Source: Psoroptes ovis (lineage: Eukaryota > Arthropoda > Arachnida > Sarcoptiformes > Psoroptidae). Taken from it: DNA of 64,000 bases. The stretch spans positions 3,755,501 to 3,819,500 of the forward strand of contig PQWQ01000001.1 in assembly GCA_002943765.1 (NCBI GenBank), given 5' to 3'. The notes beneath the pieces were generated by a model. It was not told where the DNA came from and did not search any database. It saw only the letters and a list, made by a program, of their open reading frames with translations. The translations under genes were made by a program, and so were the position numbers. Position 1 is the first letter of the stretch; every line of letters starts with the position of its first letter. This document shows positions 25,124-36,165 of this stretch, piece after piece.

Positions 25124-26860
25124 TTAAGACTGATCATGATGCATTTGTGCATTTCCAAACATTTGTTGTTCGGTTTGACCACTTGTTGCTTGCTGCATGC
25201 TTGTCATTTGTATTTTTAAGCGTTCAATTTCTCTCTCTGCAAATAATATTGTACTACGAGCTTTTAGCGATTTCGAAAACTTTCTACGCGCTAACATTTG
25301 TTGAATTAGAGGCATTTCACATAATGACAAGATATCAGCGCCAAATACATTGACTAAATCGCCAATCAAACCAGCAGCTATTGATATGATTGAATCAGGC
25401 AATTCTTCCCATCTAGTTTCAAGTATGATTAACAAATCATTAATAAGCACAATGTGTGGATGGAAAACTTTCATAAATTCAGGATGTGGTCGATCTCCAT
25501 CACCTTTTAAAGCTTGTACAATACCAGTATAAGCAAGAAGAATGGATTCCCAAAGATCATTCAAATATTCTATAAGCTCATAATTCACATTGTTAGTATT
25601 GTTTGTTGCCGGCATTCGTTTTACGCTTGTAGTGACAGCATCTGCTAATATTTTTAGGACATGATTCAAATATTTTTCAAACTCGAATCCGATTGCTAAT
25701 GCAATATCACCGAAAACTTTCAATACTTCAGATTTAACTCTAGGTATTAGATTGCTTTGCAAAACTTCAGTCAACACAATAATCAATTCATCAGAGAATT
25801 GTGCTATTTCATTTTCCAATGAACGACATAAACCTGAGACGATACCAATGGATATGGAACATAGCTTAGAATTTTGATAACTTTTCAAACCAAGAAATAG
25901 ATAATTTTTGAATGAAGGCAAATAGTTCAGAAATCCTTTTTCCAAAACTTCAGCTAATGTACCGACGACGAGTAATGCATCATCACTAACGTTTCCAGTT
26001 TTTGCTAATAAGAGAAAATATATGGAAATTTTCTTTCAAAATCAAGATCAAATGAAAATTTAGTAAAAAAAAACTTACAACTATATGCGAGAATATGTAA
26101 CATCGATGTCATAATGGCATCAGATATTTTCGGACCGTCCTCTGGAATCATTTTCCGCAGAACTGATTGTAATGCTGAACATAGTAATGATTGTAATTCT
26201 AATAAATTTTGATCCCTATTGCCCGTATTTTCTAACGATATGAATGATCGATTCAATCTATCTAATATAACCATGGTTGTTTGTCGAACAATTTCATAGC
26301 AATTTTTAGGGCTATTTTTGATCATTTCCATTATTGCTTCATATGCTGATGAGCGTAAATTATTGATTAAGGCATCTGGCCTTTCAGTACATTGAAGTAG
26401 ATGATTAATGATACATTCAAAATATTCTGATAATGCATTCGATTTGGGATTTTCTTCAACGCTTTCAGCAGTACATGCTATATCATTGGCACTTTTAGAT
26501 AATGAATTGAATGCTAAACACGAATGAGCAGCAACACGAGGTTCTGATTTCAAACCCTCGATCAATGCTTCAATGACTGATTTTAAATTTTCGGGCTTGA
26601 AAATAACATTGGATCGCCAAATGGCTGTGTCACGTAAATAAACCGAACTATCTTGAGTGAATTCAAGAACTGTTTCTAAAGCTTCCCCCTCAATAGGTAC
26701 TAATTCAGTTTGTGATGGACCTGCTAAAATTGAACTTAATGCCATTATGGCTTTTTCACGATGATGCCGATTAGGACTCTCGAGGTTCGATAAGATGAAA
26801 AGCAACATGTATTGCGGAACATCATTACAGTTAGATAACAATGCTTGGCGAACTGATGCT
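25124..26860 (-). repeat. Partial duplicate of importin beta (3' half)
   Basis: Corresponds to 31545-33312 of the complete gene. The stretch 26045-26555, including the intron 26005-26078, is almost identical to the parent (the intron differs only in homopolymer length), whereas 26560-26855 and 25124-25990 carry many substitutions. That unevenness suggests conversion by the parent. The junction with Argonaute exon 3 lies at about 26857-26860, where the two parents share only a few bases (TGC/GCT). Confidence 0.88.
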
Positions 26861-28864
26861 TTTTTTGAAAAACTTTCAGCTAATCTTAATGGATATGGTA
26901 AATCATTGATATTTTGATCAGTCTCAAAATAAAAATGACATAATGCGTAACAAAGATTTTTGATCGATTCGGCTGACATTTTCAAATCATCATCAATAAC
27001 TGTGTATTTGATTGTTTTGCCAGACTGAAACAGATTTTAAATTTGTTAGAAAAACAAATTAAACCAAAGTTCATACAATTTTAGTATTTACATACTTTTA
27101 TGGCTGATAAATAAATAAATATCATAAATTCCTTTTGATTACGATTAAAAAAATATTGCTGAAAATCAAGATCAACTATCGTTCCATTAGGCAATCGTTC
27201 ATCATTGTCGCTAAAAATATGAATCGGAAAATAGCTATCCACTAATATGTTTGTTAATTTGAAATCATTCAAAAATGATTTGATTATTGATTCTAAATTC
27301 AAATAATTTTGGTGATGAAATATAATTATATTTTTAGGACATCCAATCTTTTTATCAAAATAATCTATCATTATTTCTCTGAACATTTTTTCCAATAATT
27401 GTTCATCATTTCTATTTTTTGATGCGTCCTCAATTGAAATATATTTGCAGAAATTCTCATCTAATGATACAACTATTGAATAGAAATACTTTCTAGTTAT
27501 TTGATCATGAAAAAACGATATTCCGATCATAATTGTACACTTAGTTTCAAACGGAAAATTAATCCAATATCGTGGGTCAATTATGTTCGGTCGACCACCC
27601 AATTTCAAGCAGCACTTTACGATCAAACCTTTGTATTTATCTTTTCGATGCTCAAAATATTCTTCATCGTTTAGAAAAGCATAACATAGAAATGATTGAG
27701 TAACGATTCCATGTTGACAACTGGCAAGATACTCTAATGCTTCAAAATAATCATTTTTGTCTATAGAAAAAAAAATATATGAATGGAGTTAAATTCTTGA
27801 AATTATGTAATACTTTGCTTCATCTATTTGAATCAAAGAATTCATCAATTACCATTTGGTAATCCGAGCAAAATAAAATCAACATTTTGCATGAAAATAT
27901 CGCCAAATATTGAATCAATCTCATTTGAATCGCTAATTTCAGCATATTTAGCATCTTGTAATTTTCTAAAATTCATACCATATAATTTCGCTTGTTCAAT
28001 AAATGTGCCTTCAAATTTTTTCATTTTTTCACAATCAAATGGTGTTAATGAAATGGTGAAAAAATTTATCACCTCTTTATCTCGATTATGTTTTAAAAAG
28101 AATGATTCATCAAGATTTTTGGGAATCATTTCTGGGGAACGTAATGATTTACTCATCGTTTCAAATGTTTTAGGCAAAATATTGACACCGAATTTATTCA
28201 AATATTTATGATTGATGTGTTGACGACATTCATTTAATAAATGAAATTCATTTTCATATGATGACAAGTTCGTATAGATGACTTGAATGAATTGAGGCAA
28301 TTCAATATGTTTGAAATTTATCATCTTCAAATTATTATCACACAAATTCACTCGTCTCGAAATTTTAACAAATCGTTCACCGTTGATTTCGATCCTTGAC
28401 AATGAAAATGTTAATAAAATCACAAGAGAAGCTTTTTGAAATTTTATTTTTTCCAATATCATTGAACCACTATGCTTTGCAGATTTCGGGACAAGATTTT
28501 CAATGATTTCATCCAAATATATTTCATTTAATTGTTTTAATGATGAATATTTTTTTGTGAAATCAATCATGGTTATTTCATAATCCATACCTTCGAATGA
28601 AATATTTTTCTTTTCGATTTCATTCAAATTCAATACTTTCGTAGAATATAGAAAGCCGTTGTGATGAAAACAATTATTTAATGAATTAATTTGGAGAAAT
28701 TTTTTCATAACTTTACTTTTATCATCTTGTTCATCGACCATCACATTGAGATTCCGATGGCGCCTACCATTCAGATTTTTTAAAATAATCTCAATATTGT
28801 ATTCATAAATATCACAAGGTGAATATTTGAAATAAAAATAATTTGTTTTCACTTTGATATCCAT
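25124..28864 (-). CDS. Chimeric Argonaute (N-MID-PIWI) fused in frame to importin beta C-terminal HEAT repeats
   Basis: Exons 28864-27853, 27760-27096, 27024-26079 and 26004-25124; phases 1, 0 and 1 agree, giving one open frame of 1167 aa. Residues 1 to about 615 are a PAZ-poor Argonaute like copy 3 (guide-pocket Lys, Gln, Lys, Lys kept; GAD changed to GIS; RDG Asp lost). In exon 3 the PIWI end stops at LRLAESFSKKA and continues as SVRQALLSNC, where importin beta has KAASVCLALLSNC. Residues from about 615 to 1167 follow importin beta from HEAT 9 or so to the C-terminus, ending MHHDQS. Lost are the last 20-30 Argonaute residues and importin's N-terminal Ran-binding half with its acidic loop. 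Indels against importin (6 and 24 nt in the 5' part) keep the frame. A guide-binding protein able to contact importin-alpha or nucleoporins is a hypothesis; a transcribed pseudogene is the alternative. Confidence 0.85.
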
Positions 28865-30890
28865 GATTTTAATTCAAATGAATCAACTTTGATCAAAAAA
28901 TTCAATAATATAACAATGGCGTAAATAAATTGATTCAATTTCGTTGATGGACAAAATTATAAAATTATTATTAAGATTTATTTTTTCAATCCATCATTTA
29001 TATATGTGGTTGAAAAAATTTAAAATTTGTAAAAATAAAATATTTTAACAAAAATTATAATGATGAGAATCTTGTGATGATGTGATAATAATTCAAAAGG
29101 TTTATTTTATTAATTTAATAAAACCTTAGCAACAGCCAAAACACTCAAAAAACAATAACTTTATTATCAGTTGTAAAATTCAAAAATTGAAAATGAAAAT
29201 TTTTTTAATTAAAAGTCGATTAATTAAGCAACTAAAGAGTCGGTCAATTGTTACGGTAATGGTACACAAAATTGCAATGAAAAATTTATAAGTTAATAAT
29301 TGATCTATTTCATTTTGGCAATAATACATGATTTACTAGTAAAATATTTGAATTGATAAAGGAAAAAAACCTCTTGAATACTTGAAATCCTTTTTCGGTT
29401 ACACAGGCTGCAAGACCTTGAAAAATTAAATGTTTTAATCAAAATTATGCATGAATGTTGTGTTATTCATTGTTACTAAACCGTAAAAAACAAAAAACGA
29501 AATTATCATGATGAACATCTTTTGACAAAAAAAATTGGTTTATAAAATTATTTTTATAAAAAATATTTTTGACAGAACCTATAAAGTTTATAGTATAAAA
29601 GATTAAATCGGTCTTGTATTAATGGCCGCCGTTACAATTAATCCAAATAAAAAACATCATTAATTTTATGAAAATTCAAAAATCCCGTATCGAAATCATA
29701 CATTTTGACTTCATCATTCTTGTCATAATTCAAGTATTTGTTGCCAATTATCAAATAATATCAACCAAATATTTATCATTAATATTAGAAACCAAACCTA
29801 AAAATTTTATTTTTCATCATTTTGTCACGATCTTAGCGAATCAAATAAATTTTTGATTTTTGTACGCGTTTAGATTGAATTTTCAACAACCAAAAACACT
29901 TGTTGATAAACATTACTGATGCAATCAATTGTCAATTTTTTTTATTCCAGTTAAATTCTTTGACGTTTGTCAAAAAAAAAAAAAAAAAAAAAACAAACAA
30001 AGGTAAAATATGAAATCGACAACAATCATAGATCAATCAATTTTTAAAAACCAATAAATAATTCCATGGAAAATCTATCTAAATAAATCAATCCAAGTGA
30101 AAAATACTCCAAACCAAAACCAATGATGATTAATCAAAATTAATCCGGATTTGGATTAAGACCTATTCTTTTGGCGAATAATTAATATAAATCAATCAAA
30201 TCAGTTTTTTTCAATGAATTAATATTAATTTGTATTTATTTATTTGTTTGAATTTATTGGTAATTTGTTTTATCACATTTGTTGTGGTTTGGTGTTGTTG
30301 TTTTGTATAAGTTGATTTAATATTAAATTTTCCTAATAAAAAAATCACTTTCATACCATCTCTCTCTCTCACTTGTACACTTGCACACATACACACACTT
30401 ACACTCTCTCTCCGTATTTATCTCTCGCATACATTCATAGTTCACATACGAAGCAACATCATTTGATTTGATTATTTTCAATTTAATCTGGCACATCTTT
30501 TTCGTTTTGTATTCAAATTTCGATTTTTTACAATTTGAATTCAATTTCACAAATTGTAATCTCTTTTATAATTGGCAGCTTTTTTTTGTTTGCAAATTTT
30601 GTAATTATTGTTTATTCACTAAAATTACATTATCACTCTCTTATTTTTAATAATTTTGATCATACAAGAAATTAATTTACATACGAACAAACGGACACAC
30701 ACACACATACACTTACTCACATATAAAAATGGATTAGTATTGATAAATTCTCTTACACACAAAATTATTTATCTCTCTCACTACCTCTCATACATATGAA
30801 TCTCTCATAAATTCACACACACACACACACACACACGCACTTACACACTTCTGTGTATAATGTATTATGATTTAATTGTGATCAGTTGGT
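28865..30890. repeat. Upstream flank repeat of the Argonaute array, unit 4
   Basis: Fourth copy of the upstream block, complete, with a poly-A run (about 29973-29992) and the CT/CA-rich stretch (30358-30415). The part 30613-30740 matches 17245-17375 of unit 1. It ends near 30890 where single-copy importin beta 3' flank begins. Probable promoter region of the chimeric gene; no gene found. Confidence 0.78.
30814..30836. repeat. (AC)n microsatellite
   Basis: Uninterrupted AC dinucleotides, about 23 bases, between the Argonaute array and importin beta. Confidence 0.9.
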
Positions 30891-31536
30891 GTTGTTATTA
30901 ATGATTATTATTAAGAATTCATTAAAATTAATGGTAGATGTTTTTTGAATTGGAAATTAAAATTATTGTTTCCATTGTTAACATTATGTGAAGTGTGTTG
31001 TGTTCAAACGGTTCATTGTTTTCAATTTTTGAAATGTTTTATCAATGATGTATGATGCATTATTGTCATTATTATTATTATTATTATCATTATTTGGTAT
31101 TATGTTATATAATTTGTGTGTGTGTTTGTAATATTAATAATAATGAAAATAATAATGATGGTGATAACTCTTTTTTACTTAAGATTATTCATTTAATTTT
31201 TTGGGAAAAATTATATAGATGTTTATAATTTTTTTCATTGAATTGTTGTTGGATGATGATATTTTCTTTATCCATTTGAATTATATTTGTAATCATTATC
31301 ATTGAAATTCGTATTGTATTTTATTATCAATGAATTCTATGTGAAGAAAAAAGAGAGTAAAAAAAATTATTCTGAAACATTTTTGTTTGTATAATTATGA
31401 TCGATTTGTTTCATTTGTAAAACATGTGGTATCATTGTTGTCGTAAATTTAGGATTATCAACGATACTGATATTAGATTTGTATTTAGATAAAAGTATAA
31501 TCATTGAAAATAGGATAAAAATATCAAAATAAAGAC
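30891..31536. other. 3' flank of importin beta
   Basis: Presumed 3' UTR and spacer of importin beta; 30891-31325 is duplicated at 24715-25123, while 31325-31536 has no counterpart there. No independent gene seen. Confidence 0.6.
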
Positions 31537-34477
31537 TTACCATGATGCAGTTGCTGTATTATGATGCATTTGTGCATTTCCAAACATTTGTTGTTCTGTT
31601 TGACCACTTGTTGCTTGCTGCATGCTTGTCAATTGTGTTTTTACACGTTTAATTTCTCTCAACGCAAATAATATTGTACTACGAACTTTTTGGGATTTTG
31701 AACGCTTTCCACGCGCTAACATTTGTTGAATTTGAGGCATTTCACATAATGACAACATATCAGCGCCAAATGCATTAACTAAATCGCCAATCAGACCGGC
31801 AGCTGTTGATATGATTGAATCAGGCAATTCTTCCCATCGAGTTGCAAGTGTGATTAAAAATTGATTTATGAGCACAATGTGTGGGTGTAAAACTTGTATA
31901 CATTTAGGATGTGGTCGATCTCCATCACCTTTCAAAGCTTGTACAATACCAGTATAAGCAAGAAGAATGGATTCCCAAAGATCATTCAAATATTCTATAA
32001 GCTCATAATTCACATTGTTAGTATTGTTTGTTGCCGGCATTTGTTGTACGCTTGTATTGACAGCATCGACTAATGTTTGTAGGACATGATTCAAATATTT
32101 TTCAAACTCGAATCCGATTGCTAATGCAATATCACCGAAAACTTTCAATACTTCAGATTTAACTCTAGGTATTAGATTGCTTTGCAAAACTTCAGTCAAC
32201 ACAATAATCAATTCATCAGAAAATTGTGCTATGTCATTTTTTAATGAATGACATAAATCCGATACGATACCAATGGATATGGAGCATAGCTGAGAATTTT
32301 GATAACTTTTCAAGCCAAGAAATAGATAATTTTTGAATGAAGGCAAATAGTTCAGAAATCCTTTTTCCAAAACTTCAGCTAATGTACCGACGACGAGTAA
32401 TGCATCATCACTCACGTTTCCAGTTTTTGCTAATAAGAGAAAATATATGGAAATTTTCTTTCAAAATCAAGATCAAATGAAAATTTAGTAAAAAAACTTA
32501 CAACTATATGCGAGAATATGTAACATCGATGTCATAATGGCATCAGATATTTTTGGACCGTCCTCTGGAATCATTTTCCGCAGAACTGATTGCAATGCTG
32601 AACATAGTAATGATTGTAGTTCTAATAAATTTTGATCCATATTGCCTGTATTTTCTAACGATATGAATGATCGATTCAATCTATCTAATATAACCATGGT
32701 TGTTTGTCGAACAATTTCATAGCAATTTTTAGGGCTATTTTTGATCATTTCCATTATTGCTTCATATGCTGATGAGCGTAAATTATTGATTAAGGCATCT
32801 GGCCTTTCAGTACATTGAAGTAGATGATTAATGATACATTCGAAATATTCTGATAATGCATTCGATTTCGGATTTTCTTCAACATTTTCTGCACTACATG
32901 CTACATCGTTGGCACTTTCAGATAATGAATTGAATGCTAAACACGAATGAACAGCAACACGAGGTTCTGATTTCAAACCTTCGATCAATACTTCAATGAC
33001 TGATTTCAAATTTTCGGGCTTGAAAATTACTTCGGAAACTTGTTGACAAATTACAGACAATACCCACATGGTTGTGTCACGCACACAAACCGAATCATCG
33101 CCTGTTAATTTAATGATTTTATGCAATGCATGGGTTACAATCGGTGTTAATTGAGTTTGTGATGGACCTTCTAATATTGAACCTAATGCCATCATGGCTG
33201 CTTCACGATGATGCCAATTAGAACTTTCGATGTTCGCTGCGATAAAAGGCAACACGTATTGCAGAATATCATCACCTGTACAATTAGATAACAATGCTAG
33301 GCAAACTGATGCAGCTTTACAAGGATTCCATTCATCTTCATCAGAATCTTCTTCTTGCTCGGTTAATATTTTTAATAATAATGGTACTAGGAATTGTAAT
33401 GCACCTTTTGCATAAAATTTTGATGCACTCTTCGGAGGACGACCTTGCTCTTGAGCATCAAGTGCTTCATATTGCAAATCAATCTCTTCTTCACATACGT
33501 TGGACCAAAATTCAATGCCTTGTAGACAAATATCAGGATGAGAGCTTTTGATTGCTTGCAGTGTGATCGGAAATAATGCAATACGCATATAATGCTCCAT
33601 ATGTTGATAAAATAATGACATTATTTTGACCAAGCATTGCAATGCTGCTACTTGAACATTTACATCTGGACATTGTGTCGCTTCACAAACTACTTGCATT
33701 ATATAATGTCTTTCGTTCTCAGTATCAAAATTCGCTTTTATGTAGTCTAATGAATTCAATAATGCAGTCGTCGCTGTCAACTTGATAGCGTTCGATTGTT
33801 CTTCTTTACGCATATTATTAACAATGGCTGTCAACATTTCATTTGAATGACTTGCTAATAATGCTGGATTCACTTCTTGACGAATGTAACCAATGGCTTC
33901 TAGCGTAGCAACTTTCACTTGTTCATTAACATCAGTCATCGCATTGTCAGTCAGCAGTTTAATTAAATCGGGCCATAAATTATGCATCAATTCTATCGCA
34001 GCTATGTAAGCAACACATTGTGAGGATGCTGATGGGCGACCAGTTTCAGTGCCAAGACTATTTAGAACATTCATTTTTATTTGTTCACGATATTCTTTAG
34101 GCAATGATAGCCATTGTTGCTGTAAACGTGTTCGTTCGTTTTCATCTTTAGATGTTAATTGATTCTTCAATTGAAGACCAGCTAACATGCGTACATAGCC
34201 ATTGATTTCTTTGTTGACCAATACTTCTGATAAAGATTTAAGATATTCTTGCTACAAATAAAATATAATTAAAAGAATTAAGAAATGAATTGAGAAAATG
34301 ACCAATATTTTTCAACAAACCAAATTTGATCGGCAAAATTGTTCCAACAATTCATATGCTTGTCGAATTTCATTTTGATCTAAATACAAAATGAAATTAT
34401 TAAAATAATAATGAAATGGTAAATTAATACAACAAACCTTGAGAGACTGCTTTTTCAAGAATTTGAAGAATAGACAT
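31537..34477 (-). CDS. Kpnb1: Importin subunit beta (karyopherin beta-1)
   Basis: Exons 34477-34438, 34379-34321, 34251-32502 and 32429-31537, phases 1, 0 and 1, 913 aa (human 876). It aligns with importin beta end to end: MSILQILEKAVSQ, AGLQLKNQLTSKD, LGTETGRPSASSQCVAYIA, NIMRKEEQSN-type block, FDTENERHYIMQVVCEATQC, GIEFWSNVCEEE, FYAKGALQFLVPLL, the acidic loop EQEEDSDEDEWNPCKAA of HEAT 8, NNLRSSAYEAIMEM, LQSLLCSALQSVLRK, FGDIALAIG, AYTGIVQ.LKGD, AGLIGDLVNAFG. HEAT solenoid that carries IBB/importin-alpha cargo through the nuclear pore and releases it on RanGTP. The last codons (TGG TAA) overlap a GTAAGT, so a further 3' exon is possible. It is the parent of the importin part of the chimera at 25124-28864. 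Confidence 0.95.
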
Positions 34478-35469
34478 AATTTTCAAATTTGAAAATGAAT
34501 GAATTTAGTTATGAAAAACAGAGAAAAGATAGTGATTTTCCTTAGTGATTTAGAACAAAATTAAAACAACTATGATGCGACCATCAAACAATTTAAAAAT
34601 CATAAATGAAAAGACACGTTGTTTTTTAGATTAGTTTCTTCATAAATAACAATTTTGAAGCCGGTAATGACGAAGTATAATGAATGAAGAATATTATGAA
34701 ATAATAATACACGCCGGTATATTTCTTACAGTTAAAATTAATATTTTTTTATCAAATATGGAATATTATGAAAAATGATAAATTATGATAATTTTAAATA
34801 AAATGATTTTAAAAATTGATAATTCCGAATATCAAAAAATTTATATTTAATTACAATTTAATTCATAAAAACAACGACAACAACGACAAATTTGATGAAC
34901 AATGCATAAAATGAATTGAAAAAAACGTTGGTCAAAAAAAAGGCGGCGGAGTTCTACAGCTCATGGGTGAACAGCTTTATTGGCTGAATATTTTAGTCCA
35001 AAATCAACGACAAAACTGTCGATTGTTGCAGGTCGAAATAGCTGAAAATGCACGAGTCATATGCGGGGCGAGCAGATTACAGGCTTAGAATCTATGACGA
35101 TAATATCTGTCAATGACTATTGAAATGTTAACGAAAAAGCCAAGAATGAAAAAATGAAAAACATAAACAACGAGCCAAGAAAAAAAAAATTTGTAAATTG
35201 GTAGTGGCACTGACATGAGTGACGAATGCCCGCGACAACATTGTGATCAACCACTAATGGGGGTCAAAAATTGATTGATTCATAAAGGACAGTACATTTT
35301 TTTTTGAACGTCTTTTACGAATTAATTTATTTTTGTTTTCGATATTTTTTTCATTTTCGGCCACGCAATCACTAAAAATATTCACTTACAAATATTTTAT
35401 TTAAAGTTTATTCAATTTTTCTTAATAATTTGATTCAAGTTTAAATCGAATTTTTTTTTTGAGAAAAAA
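34478..35469. promoter_or_regulatory. Divergent promoter region, importin beta / Sec61 beta
   Basis: About 1 kb between two divergent housekeeping genes. It is the least AT-rich spacer here around 34940-35240, where the recurrent element (35041-35080) and a second partial match (35221-35236, GACGAATGCCCGCGAC) lie. No ORF supported. Confidence 0.55.
35041..35080 (+). promoter_or_regulatory. Recurrent GC-containing promoter-side element, copy 2
   Basis: Reads GAAAATGCACGAGTC, then GCGGGGCGAGCA, aligning with the element at 47001-47038 and the minus-strand element at 8881-8913. Located between the divergent importin beta and Sec61 beta starts. Confidence 0.4.
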
Positions 35470-35989
35470 ATGGTAAATTTTAAATTTTCAATCAATTAAA
35501 TAAATGATTTAAATAGAAAATTTTTAGGCCTTGATCTCGAATTTATTTACATTCGTTTTCCTTTTATTTATAATTTTGAATTAATTTTTTTTGTGTTTTG
35601 TGAATTACGAATAGCCTGCTTCACCAAGTTCAACATCAGTCGGTGCCGGTGGTAGATCACCAAGAGGTGCAATGGGTAGCGGAAGAGCAACTGGAGGTGG
35701 TGGCGGTAGCGGTGGTACCGTTAGACAACGTCGTACTGGAGCATCATCAGGTGCTGTAACTGGACGAACAAGAGCGGCACAAAGTTCTACTGGAATGTGG
35801 CATTTTTACACTGATGATTCGCCTGGTATTAAAGTGTATGTTTTTTTGAACTATGAAATTCTTCAGAGAATTGTTAATGTTTCTTATCTTTCCAATAGTG
35901 GTCCAGTTCCAGTTTTAGTAATGAGTTTGGCATTCATAGCTAGCGTATTTATGCTTCATATATGGGGCAAATATACACGATCAGTCTAA
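35470..35989 (+). CDS. Sec61b: Protein transport protein Sec61 subunit beta
   Basis: Exons 35470-35472, 35615-35835 and 35899-35989; 104 aa (human 96). The start codon sits alone at the end of exon 1 (ATG directly followed by GTAAAT), then CCT GCT TCA CCA gives MPASPSSTSVG, matching the human MPGPTPSGTNVG start. The middle has TVRQRR and a Gly/Arg-rich region. The end is nearly invariant: GMWHFYTDDSPGIKV, then GPVPVLVMSLAFIASVFMLH forming the tail anchor, then IWGKYTRSV. It is the small tail-anchored subunit of the ER Sec61 translocon. The 142-nt and 63-nt introns have standard ends. Confidence 0.96.
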
Positions 35990-36165
35990 GTTACGTTGAG
36001 ATGGAGAAAAATTCTATGTCACATAGGACCAAAATCTTTCTTTTTTGTTAATTCATAATGAAAAAAATGATCATTTTTAATAAATAAATGAATGAAAAAC
36101 ATACAATAAAATGAAAAACTAAAAGAAAATCATGTACAAAAATAAGAATAATTAATGTAAAACAG

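Noticed and set aside
25124..28864. Chimera as an assembly artefact
   Set aside because: Not fully excluded, but scattered substitutions and in-frame indels show the importin part is a diverged copy, not a misplaced parental read set.
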